A DNA stretch of 64,000 bases from Pantoea sp050157905 (GTDB lineage Bacteria; Pseudomonadota; Gammaproteobacteria; Enterobacterales; Enterobacteriaceae): assembly GCF_050157905.1 (NCBI RefSeq), contig NZ_JBKIWZ010000001.1:1674001-1738000 (forward strand), given 5' to 3'. Below, in pieces: positions 15,894 to 23,097 of this stretch (the stretch's first letter is position 1; each line of letters begins with the position of its first letter). A program made the translations under genes and the position numbers. The notes under the pieces were generated by a model. It was not told the origin of the DNA, did no database searches, and saw nothing but the letters and a program-made list of their open reading frames with translations.

Positions 15894-16624
15894 TGCGTCG
15901 ACTGCTTCCTTTACTGCCACTGCTGGTACTGGCACCGGCTGCCCATGCCCAGCTGCCGGGCCTGGTGAGCCACTCGCTGCCTGGCGGCGGACAGAGCTGG
16001 TCCCTGCCGGTTCAGACGCTGGTTTTTATCACTGCACTGACCTTTATTCCGGCGGTGCTGCTGATGATGACCAGCTTCACCCGCATCATCATTGTATTTG
16101 GTTTACTGCGTAACGCCCTGGGCACGCCGTCGGCACCGCCGAACCAGGTGCTGCTCGGTCTGTCACTGTTCCTGACGTTCTTTATTATGGCGCCAACCTT
16201 CGACAGAATTTATCAGGATGCTTATCTGCCCTTCAGTCAGGACAAGATCAGCATGGATGTGGCGATTGAGAAAGGTGCCCAGCCGCTGCGTGACTTTATG
16301 CTGCGTCAGACCCGCGAAGCGGATCTGGCCCTGTTTGCCCGACTGGCCAACACCGCACCGATTGCCGGCCCGGAAGCGGTGCCGATGCGTATTCTGTTGC
16401 CAGCCTACGTGACCAGTGAACTCAAGACCGCGTTCCAGATCGGCTTTACCGTCTTCATCCCGTTTCTGATCATCGACCTGGTTGTCGCCAGTGTGCTCAT
16501 GGCGCTGGGCATGATGATGGTTCCGCCAGCGACCATATCGCTGCCGTTTAAACTGATGCTGTTTGTTCTGGTCGATGGCTGGCAGCTGCTGGTCGGTTCA
16601 CTGGCGCAAAGCTTCTACTCCTGA
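15890..16624 (+). CDS. fliP: Flagellar type III export gate protein FliP
   Basis: A 244-residue FliP with a cleavable signal peptide (MRRLLPLLPLLVLAPAAHA), a peculiarity of FliP. Four membrane segments follow, including LVFITALTFIPAVLLMMTSFTRIIIVFGLLRNALGTPSAPPNQ and the C-terminal FIPFLIIDLVVASVLMALGMMMVPPATISLPFKLMLFVLVDGW, the family signature. It forms the core of the export channel with FliQ and FliR. The two adjacent Met codons at 15890 and 15893 are both possible starts. Confidence 0.97.
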   Translation: MMRRLLPLLPLLVLAPAAHAQLPGLVSHSLPGGGQSWSLPVQTLVFITALTFIPAVLLMMTSFTRIIIVFGLLRNALGTPSAPPNQVLLGLSLFLTFFIMAPTFDRIYQDAYLPFSQDKISMDVAIEKGAQPLRDFMLRQTREADLALFARLANTAPIAGPEAVPMRILLPAYVTSELKTAFQIGFTVFIPFLIIDLVVASVLMALGMMMVPPATISLPFKLMLFVLVDGWQLLVGSLAQSFYS

Positions 16625-16649
16625 TCCCCCTTTTTTACCGGAGCAACAC

Positions 16650-16919
16650 ATGACACCTGAATCAGTAATGGTAATGGGACAGGAAGCGATGCGCGTCGCC
16701 CTGATGCTGGCCGCCCCACTGTTGCTGGCCGCGCTGGTCAGCGGTCTGCTGATCAGCCTGATTCAGGCGGCGACTCAGGTCAACGAACAGACCTTATCCT
16801 TTATTCCTAAAATTCTGGCGGTCGCCACTACCGGTATTATTGCCGGTCCGTGGATGCTGAACCTGCTGCTGGACTATATCCGTACCGTTTTTACTAACCT
16901 GCCTTATATCATCGGCTGA
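16650..16919 (+). CDS. fliQ: Flagellar type III export gate protein FliQ
   Basis: An 89-residue FliQ with two membrane segments (VALMLAAPLLLAALVSGLLISLIQAATQVNEQTLSFIPK and ILAVATTGIIAGPWMLNLLLDYI), the complete family pattern. It encircles the FliP-FliR core of the export gate. The ATG at 16650 (MTPESVMVMGQEAMRVAL) is chosen because it matches known FliQ starts and follows GGAGCAAC; longer in-frame extensions run into fliP. The stop overlaps the fliR start. Confidence 0.96.
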   Translation: MTPESVMVMGQEAMRVALMLAAPLLLAALVSGLLISLIQAATQVNEQTLSFIPKILAVATTGIIAGPWMLNLLLDYIRTVFTNLPYIIG

Positions 16920-17704
16920 TGATTACTCTCGACAGCAGTCAGCTGGTTCAGTGGGTCAGCCAGTTCTTCTGGCCTCTGGTGCGCATCATGGCGCTGTTCG
17001 CCACCGCACCGATTCTCAGTGAACGATCGGTCAGCAAGCGTGTCAAAATTGGGCTGGCCGTAATGATTACCTGGCTACTGATGCCGCTGTTACCTGCCGT
17101 CAATGTCACGCTGTTTTCTCCGGCTGGTTTCTGGCTGCTCATTCAGCAGATGCTGATTGGTATTGCACTCGGTTTCACTATGCAGTTTGCCTTTGCCGCC
17201 GTGCGCTGCGCGGGCGAGGTAATTGGTCTGCAGATGGGTATTTCCTTTGCCACCTTTTTTGATCCTGGCAGTCGTCTTAACATGCCGGTGCTGGCCCGTT
17301 TTCTCGACATGCTGGCAATGTTACTTTTCCTGACCTTTAACGGTCATTTATGGCTGATCTCGCTGCTGGCGGACAGTTTTCATACGCTGCCGATCGGCGG
17401 CCACCCGCTTAATGCCAACGCATTTATGGCACTGGTGAAATCGGGCGGATTAATTTTCCTTAATGGCATGATGTTAGCGCTACCCTTAATCGTTTTGTTA
17501 CTCATGCTAAATCTGGTACTAGGTTTGTTAAACCGTGTTTCACCACAGTTATCAATCTTCGCCATTGGGTTCCCGATTACCTTAACAGTCGGAATTTTAA
17601 CCCTTAGCCTGCTGATGCCCCTTCTCGCCCCGTTCTGCGAGCATTTGTTTGGGGAAGTCTTTGATTTACTCACCCGCTTCCTGACGGAACTGTCCCGTCC
17701 CTGA
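16919..17704 (+). CDS. fliR: Flagellar type III export gate protein FliR
   Basis: A 261-residue, strongly hydrophobic FliR with about six membrane segments, the last component of the FliPQR export channel. Signature parts include APILSERSVSKRVKIGLAVMITWLLMPLLP and GEVIGLQMGISFATFFDPGSRLNMPVLARFLDMLAMLLFLTFNGHL. Ends the flagellar block. A long AT-rich gap and rcsA follow, as in E. coli. Confidence 0.96.
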   Translation: MITLDSSQLVQWVSQFFWPLVRIMALFATAPILSERSVSKRVKIGLAVMITWLLMPLLPAVNVTLFSPAGFWLLIQQMLIGIALGFTMQFAFAAVRCAGEVIGLQMGISFATFFDPGSRLNMPVLARFLDMLAMLLFLTFNGHLWLISLLADSFHTLPIGGHPLNANAFMALVKSGGLIFLNGMMLALPLIVLLLMLNLVLGLLNRVSPQLSIFAIGFPITLTVGILTLSLLMPLLAPFCEHLFGEVFDLLTRFLTELSRP

Positions 17705-18331
17705 ACATTAAGTTTCTAACTATCTTCCCATCACAAAACTTAAGTATCGCAAAACCATCACTGCATTTTCCGAACCATGTTTTCCAGAATGCAACTAAGG
17801 AAATTCTGATAAATGTGCGCAGAGTCTGAAAATAATACTTATTAAACCGGGCTTCGCGTATTTTAGTTGGGTGGTTCACAGAAGCAGTCAGACTGTGAAT
17901 TAGCGGGCAATAACGATAAAGCGTTGATTTTTCGAGAAAAAAAACTTTAAGTGATTTTTCTTGTTAAAAAATGTTTTTTCCGGCATTGTCATCGCACGCT
18001 GAGGCGTCACACTTTCGGAAAACAAATGATTTTGAGAATTATCCTATCAGAAAGCTCTGTGTTTTCAGGGATAGTGATTTTGCTCTCAAAAAATGCGTTT
18101 TACTTTACCTCCGGCACTTCATTGGCACTCCCCGCCATGACCGGAGAATGTGTGACGTCAGGGCAGCACAAAAATTTTGCAGAACGGGTCAGGGATGAAG
18201 ACTTTTATGGGCGTTTGCCTGTTGCCAAACTGCACGAGCAGAATAAAAAAGTACCTAAGAAATCTCTCTCGTACCGCAACGCGTATTCATCGTTGATTTA
18301 AACGGATAACAAATTGGTGAGGGTCGCTATT
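17705..18331 (+). promoter_or_regulatory. Long AT-rich regulatory region upstream of rcsA
   Basis: 627 bp between fliR and rcsA without a convincing gene. It is clearly more AT-rich than its neighbours, with A/T runs near 17935-17975. In E. coli rcsA is silenced by H-NS through such a region and autoactivated through an RcsAB box. No fliR terminator could be identified with certainty. Confidence 0.6.
18033..18046 (+). promoter_or_regulatory. Putative RcsAB box of rcsA
   Basis: TGAGAATTATCCTA matches 12 of 14 positions of the RcsAB consensus TRVGAAWAWTSYGR. It lies about 285 bp before the rcsA ATG, comparable to the far-upstream autoregulatory box of E. coli rcsA. Confidence 0.6.
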
Positions 18332-18967
18332 ATGCCAACTATTATTATGGATTCCTGCAACTACACACGCCTGGGATTAACAGACTACATGTCTTTAAAA
18401 GGAGTTAAGAAGAAGAACATCTCGTCTGTCTCCGATATTGAGCAACTACAGCAAAAATGTGAGCAATTAAATCCTGGTGTCGTCTTTATTAATGAAGATT
18501 GTTTCATTCATGAGTCAGACTCCAGCGAACGCATTCGCACTATTATTACGCAGCATCCTGACACACTGTTTTTTATCTTCATGGCGATCAGCAATATCCA
18601 TTTTGAGGAATATCTCTACGTTCGTAAGAACCTGATTATTACATCAAAATCGATGAAGACCTCGACCCTTGACTCCTTACTCAGCACCTATTTGCAGAAA
18701 AAACTTAATCAGTCTGCGCGCATCTCTTCGGGCATGGATGTGCACCCGTTGACGCTAAGCCAGACTGAGTCAAACATGCTGAAAATGTGGATGTCAGGTC
18801 ATGACACCATCCAGATTTCAGACAAAATGCAAATTAAGGCCAAAACGGTATCGTCACACAAAGGGAATATTAAACGCAAAATCAAAACCCATAATAAACA
18901 GGTTATTTATCATGTGGTGCGTTTAACCGATAATGTGACCTCGGGTATTTACGTTAATATTCGCTGA
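18332..18967 (+). CDS. rcsA: Capsule synthesis transcriptional activator RcsA
   Basis: A 211-residue RcsA, a LuxR-type auxiliary regulator that forms a heterodimer with RcsB to switch on exopolysaccharide genes and repress flhDC. I chose the ATG at 18332 (MPTIIMDSCNYTRLGLTDYMSLKG), which aligns with the E. coli start; the reading frame is open upstream. The receiver-like N-terminal domain lacks a phosphorylation site. The C-terminal HTH is nearly identical to E. coli (MQIKAKTVSSHKGNIKRKIKTHNKQVIYHVVRLTDNVT). RcsA is a Lon substrate and its level is limiting. Linkage to fliR and dsrB is conserved. Confidence 0.97.
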   Translation: MPTIIMDSCNYTRLGLTDYMSLKGVKKKNISSVSDIEQLQQKCEQLNPGVVFINEDCFIHESDSSERIRTIITQHPDTLFFIFMAISNIHFEEYLYVRKNLIITSKSMKTSTLDSLLSTYLQKKLNQSARISSGMDVHPLTLSQTESNMLKMWMSGHDTIQISDKMQIKAKTVSSHKGNIKRKIKTHNKQVIYHVVRLTDNVTSGIYVNIR

Positions 18968-18981
18968 TTGTCGCGCAGCTG

Positions 18982-19008
18982 AAACCGGCCTTAATGGCCG
19001 GTTTTTTA
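18982..19008 (+). terminator. Intrinsic terminator after rcsA
   Basis: AAACCGGCC-TTAAT-GGCCGGTTT followed by further T residues, 15 bp after the rcsA stop. Confidence 0.85.
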
Positions 19009-19045
19009 TTGCTTAAAATTGAGAGCTATATCTCACTCTTGCCGT

Positions 19046-19072
19046 TAAGTGTTTACGCTCTTTTGCCGATGT
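19046..19072 (+). promoter_or_regulatory. Sigma-28 (FliA) promoter of the chemoreceptor gene
   Basis: TAAG, 15 bases, then GCCGATGT. The FliA consensus is TAAA-N15-GCCGATAA, so both elements and the spacing fit. It lies 37 bp before the ATG of the chemoreceptor gene, placing that gene in the class III flagellar regulon. Confidence 0.8.
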
Positions 19073-19108
19073 TAAGATTTATAACATCAGCCTTAAGAGA
19101 GCAAGGAT

Positions 19109-20815
19109 ATGAATACTGCAGTAGATAATGATGGACAGAAAAACGCGGGCCTCTGGCAGAATCTCCGTCTGGTGCCGCTGTTTAGCCTGATCTTCGGCGG
19201 CATTCTGCTGCTGTTTGCACTCTGTATTGGTGTCGCCAGTTACTTTCTGGTTCTGAGCAATCATTCCCTTGATGATGCGACCAATGAAATTCAGGTTCGC
19301 ATGGGCCTTTCAAACAGTTCCAACCACCTTCGTACCGCTCGTCTGACCATTATTCAGGCCGGTGCCGCCGCGCGTATTGGTGAAATGGATGCGTTTCGCG
19401 CCAATGTAGCGGCGGCTGAGAAACGTATACAGCAGGCAAAAGAGGGCTTCGCCGTTTATGAGGCGCGGGAAGTAAAATCGCCCGCCGATACGGAACTGGA
19501 TGCCAGCCTCAGGGCGCGCTTTAACGCTTACATTACTAAAGGCCTGATACCGATGATCGACGCCGGTAAGCAGGGCAGCTTTGAGGGCATCATCGCTCAC
19601 GAAACCGATGTCACCCGTAAACTGGATGATGACTACAATGCGGTGTTGCTGAAGGCGATCAAAATCCGTACTGACCGGGCGATGGCAATCAATGCACAGG
19701 CGGATCATCAGTCGCGCGTCGGCTTTATCTCGATGGCGGTGGCCTTCGCCGCCGCGCTGGGGCTGGTGCTGATGACCTTTATTTTCCTGCGCCGCGTAGT
19801 CATTACGCCGCTGCGCCAGTCAGTGCAGCGTATCGAACGTATTGCTCAGGGTGATCTGACCTCCCCGCCTCTGCCTCATGGTCGCAGTGAAATTGGCACG
19901 CTGATCCATAACCTGCAGCTTATGCAGCAGGCGCTGGTCACCACGGTGGGAACCGTACGTGAAGGTGCGGTGGCGATTTACCAGGGTTCCAGTGAAATTT
20001 CAGCCGGTAACACTGACCTCTCGTCCCGGACTGAGCAGCAGGCTGCCGCGCTGGAGCAGACCGCAGCCAGTATGGAGCAGCTGACCGCGACGGTGAAACA
20101 GAACGCCGAGAATGCGCATCACGCCAGTCAGCTTGCCGCCGATGCGTCCGGTAAAGCGCGCAGCGGGGGCGAGCTGGTCGGCAGCGTGGTGAAAACCATG
20201 AACAATATTTCTGGCAGTTCGAAGAAAATTGCCGAAATCACCAACGTCATTAACAGCATTGCGTTCCAGACGAATATTCTGGCACTCAATGCGGCCGTTG
20301 AAGCTGCACGGGCGGGTGAACAGGGTCGCGGCTTTGCCGTCGTGGCCAGTGAAGTGCGCAATCTGGCGCAGCGCAGTGCGCAGGCGGCTAAGGAGATTGA
20401 ATCCCTGATTTCGGAGTCGGTCACGCTGATTAATGATGGTTCGCTTCAGGTTGGCGCCGCTGGCAGCACTATGGGTGAGATTGTCGAAGCGGTACGTCGC
20501 GTGACCGATATTATGTCAGAGATTGCGGCGGCATCGGACGAACAGAGCCGGGGTATTCAGCAGGTCAGCCAGGCCGTTACCGAAATGGATAATGTGACCC
20601 AGCAAAACGCCTCTCTGGTGGAAGAAGCCACCGCGGCGGCCGCCTCCCTGGAAGATCAGGCAGGTAAACTGACCCAGGCCGTGGCAGCATTTCGTCTGCA
20701 GGAAGCGCCTGAAACTACCCGTGCGCCTGCGCGTGAGGCTGTAAAGTTGAAGAGCCCTGCTATTGCCCCACGTCCGGTACTGGCTGCCGGTAACGATAAC
20801 TGGGAAACCTTCTGA
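19109..20815 (+). CDS. Methyl-accepting chemotaxis protein, Tsr/Tar type
   Basis: A 568-residue transmembrane chemoreceptor. Transmembrane segment 1 is at about residues 22-50, followed by a periplasmic four-helix-bundle sensor domain of about 150 residues. The second segment lies near residues 202-227 (VGFISMAVAFAAALGLVLMTFIFL), then the HAMP domain (RIERIAQGDLTSPPLPHGRSEIGTL). The signalling hairpin tip is canonical (EITNVINSIAFQTNILALNAAVEAARAGEQGRGFAVVASEVRNLAQRSAQAA). The protein ends in NWETF, the tether pentapeptide for CheR and CheB. It is thus a high-abundance type receptor capable of assisting others. The ligand cannot be read from the sequence. Transcribed from a sigma-28 promoter. 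Confidence 0.95.
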   Translation: MNTAVDNDGQKNAGLWQNLRLVPLFSLIFGGILLLFALCIGVASYFLVLSNHSLDDATNEIQVRMGLSNSSNHLRTARLTIIQAGAAARIGEMDAFRANVAAAEKRIQQAKEGFAVYEAREVKSPADTELDASLRARFNAYITKGLIPMIDAGKQGSFEGIIAHETDVTRKLDDDYNAVLLKAIKIRTDRAMAINAQADHQSRVGFISMAVAFAAALGLVLMTFIFLRRVVITPLRQSVQRIERIAQGDLTSPPLPHGRSEIGTLIHNLQLMQQALVTTVGTVREGAVAIYQGSSEISAGNTDLSSRTEQQAAALEQTAASMEQLTATVKQNAENAHHASQLAADASGKARSGGELVGSVVKTMNNISGSSKKIAEITNVINSIAFQTNILALNAAVEAARAGEQGRGFAVVASEVRNLAQRSAQAAKEIESLISESVTLINDGSLQVGAAGSTMGEIVEAVRRVTDIMSEIAAASDEQSRGIQQVSQAVTEMDNVTQQNASLVEEATAAAASLEDQAGKLTQAVAAFRLQEAPETTRAPAREAVKLKSPAIAPRPVLAAGNDNWETF

Positions 20816-20907
20816 TTCTCACCGGTTAAGGCTACGGGCAGCATTCACCGGAATGCCAGTGGGAGCCGGGCCTTGCGCTCCCCAGCCGTCGCCCGGCTTC
20901 AGACAGC

Positions 20908-20946
20908 AAAAAGCCGCCTGCCCCTTAGCGGGAAGGCGGCTTTTTT
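20908..20946. terminator. Bidirectional terminator between the chemoreceptor gene and dsrB
   Basis: AAAAAGCCGCC and GGCGGCTTTTTT form a long stem with a 16-base loop that itself can pair (CCCC...GGG). T-runs occur on both strands, so it can end both convergent transcripts. Confidence 0.85.
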
Positions 20947-20959
20947 ACGTCGCGTCAGG

Positions 20960-21154
20960 TCAGGCATCCTGATAAGGCTCGACAAAGATGCCATCCGGCT
21001 GGTGCAGTTCATTGAAAAACCAGATGCCCAGCGGATAATCTTCAAGCGCTACCAGAAACATAGTGCCCTCATTAAATGGCTCAATAGCCAGAATAGTACC
21101 CGTGCGGCGCGGGCCGCCGTCGGTTTTGACGCTGACGCGGTCATTAACCTTCAT
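20960..21154 (-). CDS. dsrB: DsrB family protein
   Basis: A 64-residue protein matching E. coli DsrB (MKVNDRVSVKTDGGPRRTGTILAIEPF and EGTMFLVALEDYPLGIWFFNE). Function is unknown; in E. coli it is sigma-S-dependent and lies beside the small-RNA gene dsrA. Here dsrB keeps its place near rcsA, but the dsrA-like RNA is about 0.8 kb farther away, beyond yodD. Complete, ends against a bidirectional terminator shared with the chemoreceptor gene. Confidence 0.93.
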   Translation of the reverse strand: MKVNDRVSVKTDGGPRRTGTILAIEPFNEGTMFLVALEDYPLGIWFFNELHQPDGIFVEPYQDA

Positions 21155-21217
21155 TATCGGTTCTCCTGATGATTAGCTGCATACAGTCTAAACGAAGAAC
21201 CGTGGCGATGCAGCGCC

Positions 21218-21376
21218 CTAGCGACGGGCAATAACCCAGACAGCGTGAACGATACCCGGGATATAACCACAGAGCGTCAGCAGGATATTCAGCCAGAAAG
21301 CGCCGCCAAAACCTACCTGCATAAACACGCCCAGAGGTGGCAGCAGAATGGCGATAATAATTTTTAAGATATCCAT
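21218..21376 (-). CDS. yqaE: YqaE/Pmp3 family small membrane protein
   Basis: A 52-residue proteolipid too small for most ORF cut-offs. It reads MDILKIIIAILLPPLGVFMQ...WLNILLTLCGYIPGIVHAVWVIARR: two membrane helices with the PPLGVF and TLCGYIPGI(V/I)HA signatures of the YqaE/Pmp3/UPF0057 family. Members protect membranes under salt or cold stress in plants and yeast; the bacterial role is unclear. The start at 21376 follows a purine-rich AAGGAAGGG. In E. coli the homologue lies elsewhere, so the linkage to dsrB is a local feature. Confidence 0.9.
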   Translation of the reverse strand: MDILKIIIAILLPPLGVFMQVGFGGAFWLNILLTLCGYIPGIVHAVWVIARR

Positions 21377-21424
21377 AACCCTTCCTTTAGGTGTTGAAAT
21401 AAATCAGCTTTATCTTTAACTATA

Positions 21425-21615
21425 GCCGAATCTGCTCTGGTCAGGCGAAAAGTCAGGTAAATCTGAGTAAGGATGCACCTTTTCGATTTCCTGACAGTTT
21501 GCTGCAGGACTTCTGACGCCCGGGGCCTTTACACTCTGTCTGCTGCTGCCCCCCCAGAGGTGCAGCCAACCTGTTAGTAACAAGGATTTTGCCCGCGCAG
21601 CGCGGGCTTTTTTTT
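21425..21615 (+). ncRNA. Candidate small RNA ending at an orphan terminator
   Basis: A strong plus-strand intrinsic terminator (GCCCGCG-CAG-CGCGGGC followed by eight T residues, 21591-21615) lies in the 316 bp gap between yqaE (minus) and yodD (plus). No plus-strand gene ends here, so something non-coding may be transcribed into it. A possible -10 element TATAGC lies near 21421. Boundaries are guesses; I recognise no known RNA family. Confidence 0.35.
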
Positions 21616-21692
21616 ATCTGTAATCTGTCCGATCTCCGCTGCCATTGTCGCGTTCTATACTGATCACTCTGTTTGCACGCAGGAGTCAGACT

Positions 21693-21926
21693 ATGACAGA
21701 CGAAAAACAGCACAGCGACAGGCAACCGTCCGGACTGAAGGTGGATATCGAAAGATTGCTCGCGGCCATTCAGGCCAGAACATCGGGCGAAGTGCGGGAT
21801 TATATGGAGCAGGAGCAGGCACCGCGGCTTGAAGCGGATGGCCGGATTTTTCACTCTTACAGTGAACTGGCTGAGGCGTTTGAAATCGACATCTGCGACT
21901 ACCGTGCCAGTGAAGCCAACCGCTGA
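21693..21926 (+). CDS. yodD: YodD family protein
   Basis: A 77-residue protein matching E. coli YodD, a small protein of unknown biochemical function associated with peroxide and acid stress. Shared features are the central VDIERLLAAIQ, the EVRDY region and the C-terminal DGRIFHSYSELAEAFEIDICDYRASEANR. Start at 21693, preceded by GCAGGAGTC, is chosen over upstream in-frame Met codons for lack of similarity there. It converges on the DsrA-like RNA, and the same hairpin may terminate both. Confidence 0.9.
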   Translation: MTDEKQHSDRQPSGLKVDIERLLAAIQARTSGEVRDYMEQEQAPRLEADGRIFHSYSELAEAFEIDICDYRASEANR

Positions 21927-21936
21927 AATCGATTTC

Positions 21937-22001
21937 AAAAAAATACCCGGCGGGATGGCCGGGTAAAAATTCAATTCGTTACACCAGGGAATTCTTAACA
22001 C
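21937..22001 (-). ncRNA. dsrA: DsrA-like Hfq-dependent small RNA
   Basis: The minus strand contains TTCCCTGGTGTAACGAATT at 21976-21994. E. coli DsrA has the same block with one C fewer; it is the part that pairs with the rpoS leader to free the ribosome site. A strong terminator follows (TACCCGGC-CATCCC-GCCGGGTA and seven T residues, 21937-21965). A weak -10 (TAATCT, 22008-22013) would start a transcript of about 65 nt. The second DsrA stem-loop seems shortened compared with the 87-nt E. coli RNA. Position near rcsA, dsrB and yodD agrees with the E. coli location. Ends are inferred. Confidence 0.7.
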
Positions 22002-22278
22002 CTCTGAAGATTACGCTATCCCACCACTGAAACAAGTACCTGATATGCACATTTCTGCACACTATCTGGAAATTACGGTTGCCATGTTACCGAAAACACC
22101 GTGCCAGACAGCCACTTAGTTCCTGCTTGCTTACCGTCTTCCCTGCTTTTGCCCCTCTTTTTTAAGATTATTCCTGGATTAATCGCGGGCGGCGCATTGG
22201 CCAGGGTGTGCGCCAGATTCAACTATAATATTGAAAAATCGCTGCTTTAGCCGCGAACGTGATGAAAGGAGCCTGCCT

Positions 22279-23067
22279 ATGCCCGATCTCCATCAGCCGT
22301 TAATGATTATTACCGACCTGGATGGTTCACTGCTCGACCATCATACCTATCGCTGGGATGCGGCCAGCGAATGGCTTGCCACGCTGAAACAGCAGGCCGT
22401 GCCGCTGGTGATCTGTTCCAGTAAAACGGCCGCCGAGATTATACCGTTGCAGAAAAGGCTGGGTATCAGTGGCTCGCCCTTTATTGCTGAAAACGGCGCC
22501 GTGGTACAGACACACGATCAGCAACGGGTTTGCCCGAATCATACGCTGGACTATGAAGCAATCTGCGAACGACTGGCCGCCATGAAATCGACTTATCGCT
22601 TCACCGGTTTTCATGACTTCTCTGACCCGGACGTCGCCTCAATGACCGGGCTGAGCGAGGCGGATGCGGCACTGGCGCGTCAACGCGATGCGTCCGAGGT
22701 GGTGGTCTGGCGCGACAGTGAGGAGGCACTGGCGCAGTTCCGCGAAGCACTGGGGCCCGAAGGCCTGGCGCTGACCCAGGGCGGCCGTTTCTGGCATGTG
22801 ATGCCCGCAGGCAGCGGCAAGGGCGAAGCGCTGCGCTGGCTGCTGGACAACTCACCCGGCGAGGCGCGCATCACCATCGGCCTGGGCGACGGACCCAACG
22901 ATGCCCCGATGCTGGATGCGGTGGATTACGCCGTGGTGATCCGGGGCTACAGTAAAACCCCGGTCACGCTCACGCGCACCGATCAGCAGCAGGTCTATCA
23001 CACGGCGCATCACGGCCCGGAGGGCTGGCGTGAAGGGCTGGACTATTTTTTGACTCAACCTCAATAA
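22279..23067 (+). CDS. yedP: Mannosyl/glucosyl-3-phosphoglycerate phosphatase (YedP, HAD family)
   Basis: A 262-residue HAD-superfamily phosphatase, MPGP type, which removes phosphate from mannosyl- or glucosyl-3-phosphoglycerate. The DxD nucleophile motif is IITDLDGSLLD (Asp13, Asp15); motif II is VICSSKTAAEI; the distal motif is IGLGDGPNDAPML. The start at 22279 (MPDLHQPL) follows AAAGGAG, whereas an upstream in-frame start has no family similarity. E. coli YedP is an orphan, but here the synthase gene follows 30 bp downstream, giving a complete two-step pathway to a glycosylglycerate compatible solute. Confidence 0.92.
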   Translation: MPDLHQPLMIITDLDGSLLDHHTYRWDAASEWLATLKQQAVPLVICSSKTAAEIIPLQKRLGISGSPFIAENGAVVQTHDQQRVCPNHTLDYEAICERLAAMKSTYRFTGFHDFSDPDVASMTGLSEADAALARQRDASEVVVWRDSEEALAQFREALGPEGLALTQGGRFWHVMPAGSGKGEALRWLLDNSPGEARITIGLGDGPNDAPMLDAVDYAVVIRGYSKTPVTLTRTDQQQVYHTAHHGPEGWREGLDYFLTQPQ

Positions 23068-23097
23068 GCTGCCCACGGGCATTGTAAGGATGATGCG

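Noticed and set aside
17951..18301. 116-codon frame in the rcsA upstream region
   Set aside because: AT-rich, no ribosome site, no similarity, and it covers the conserved RcsAB-type box.
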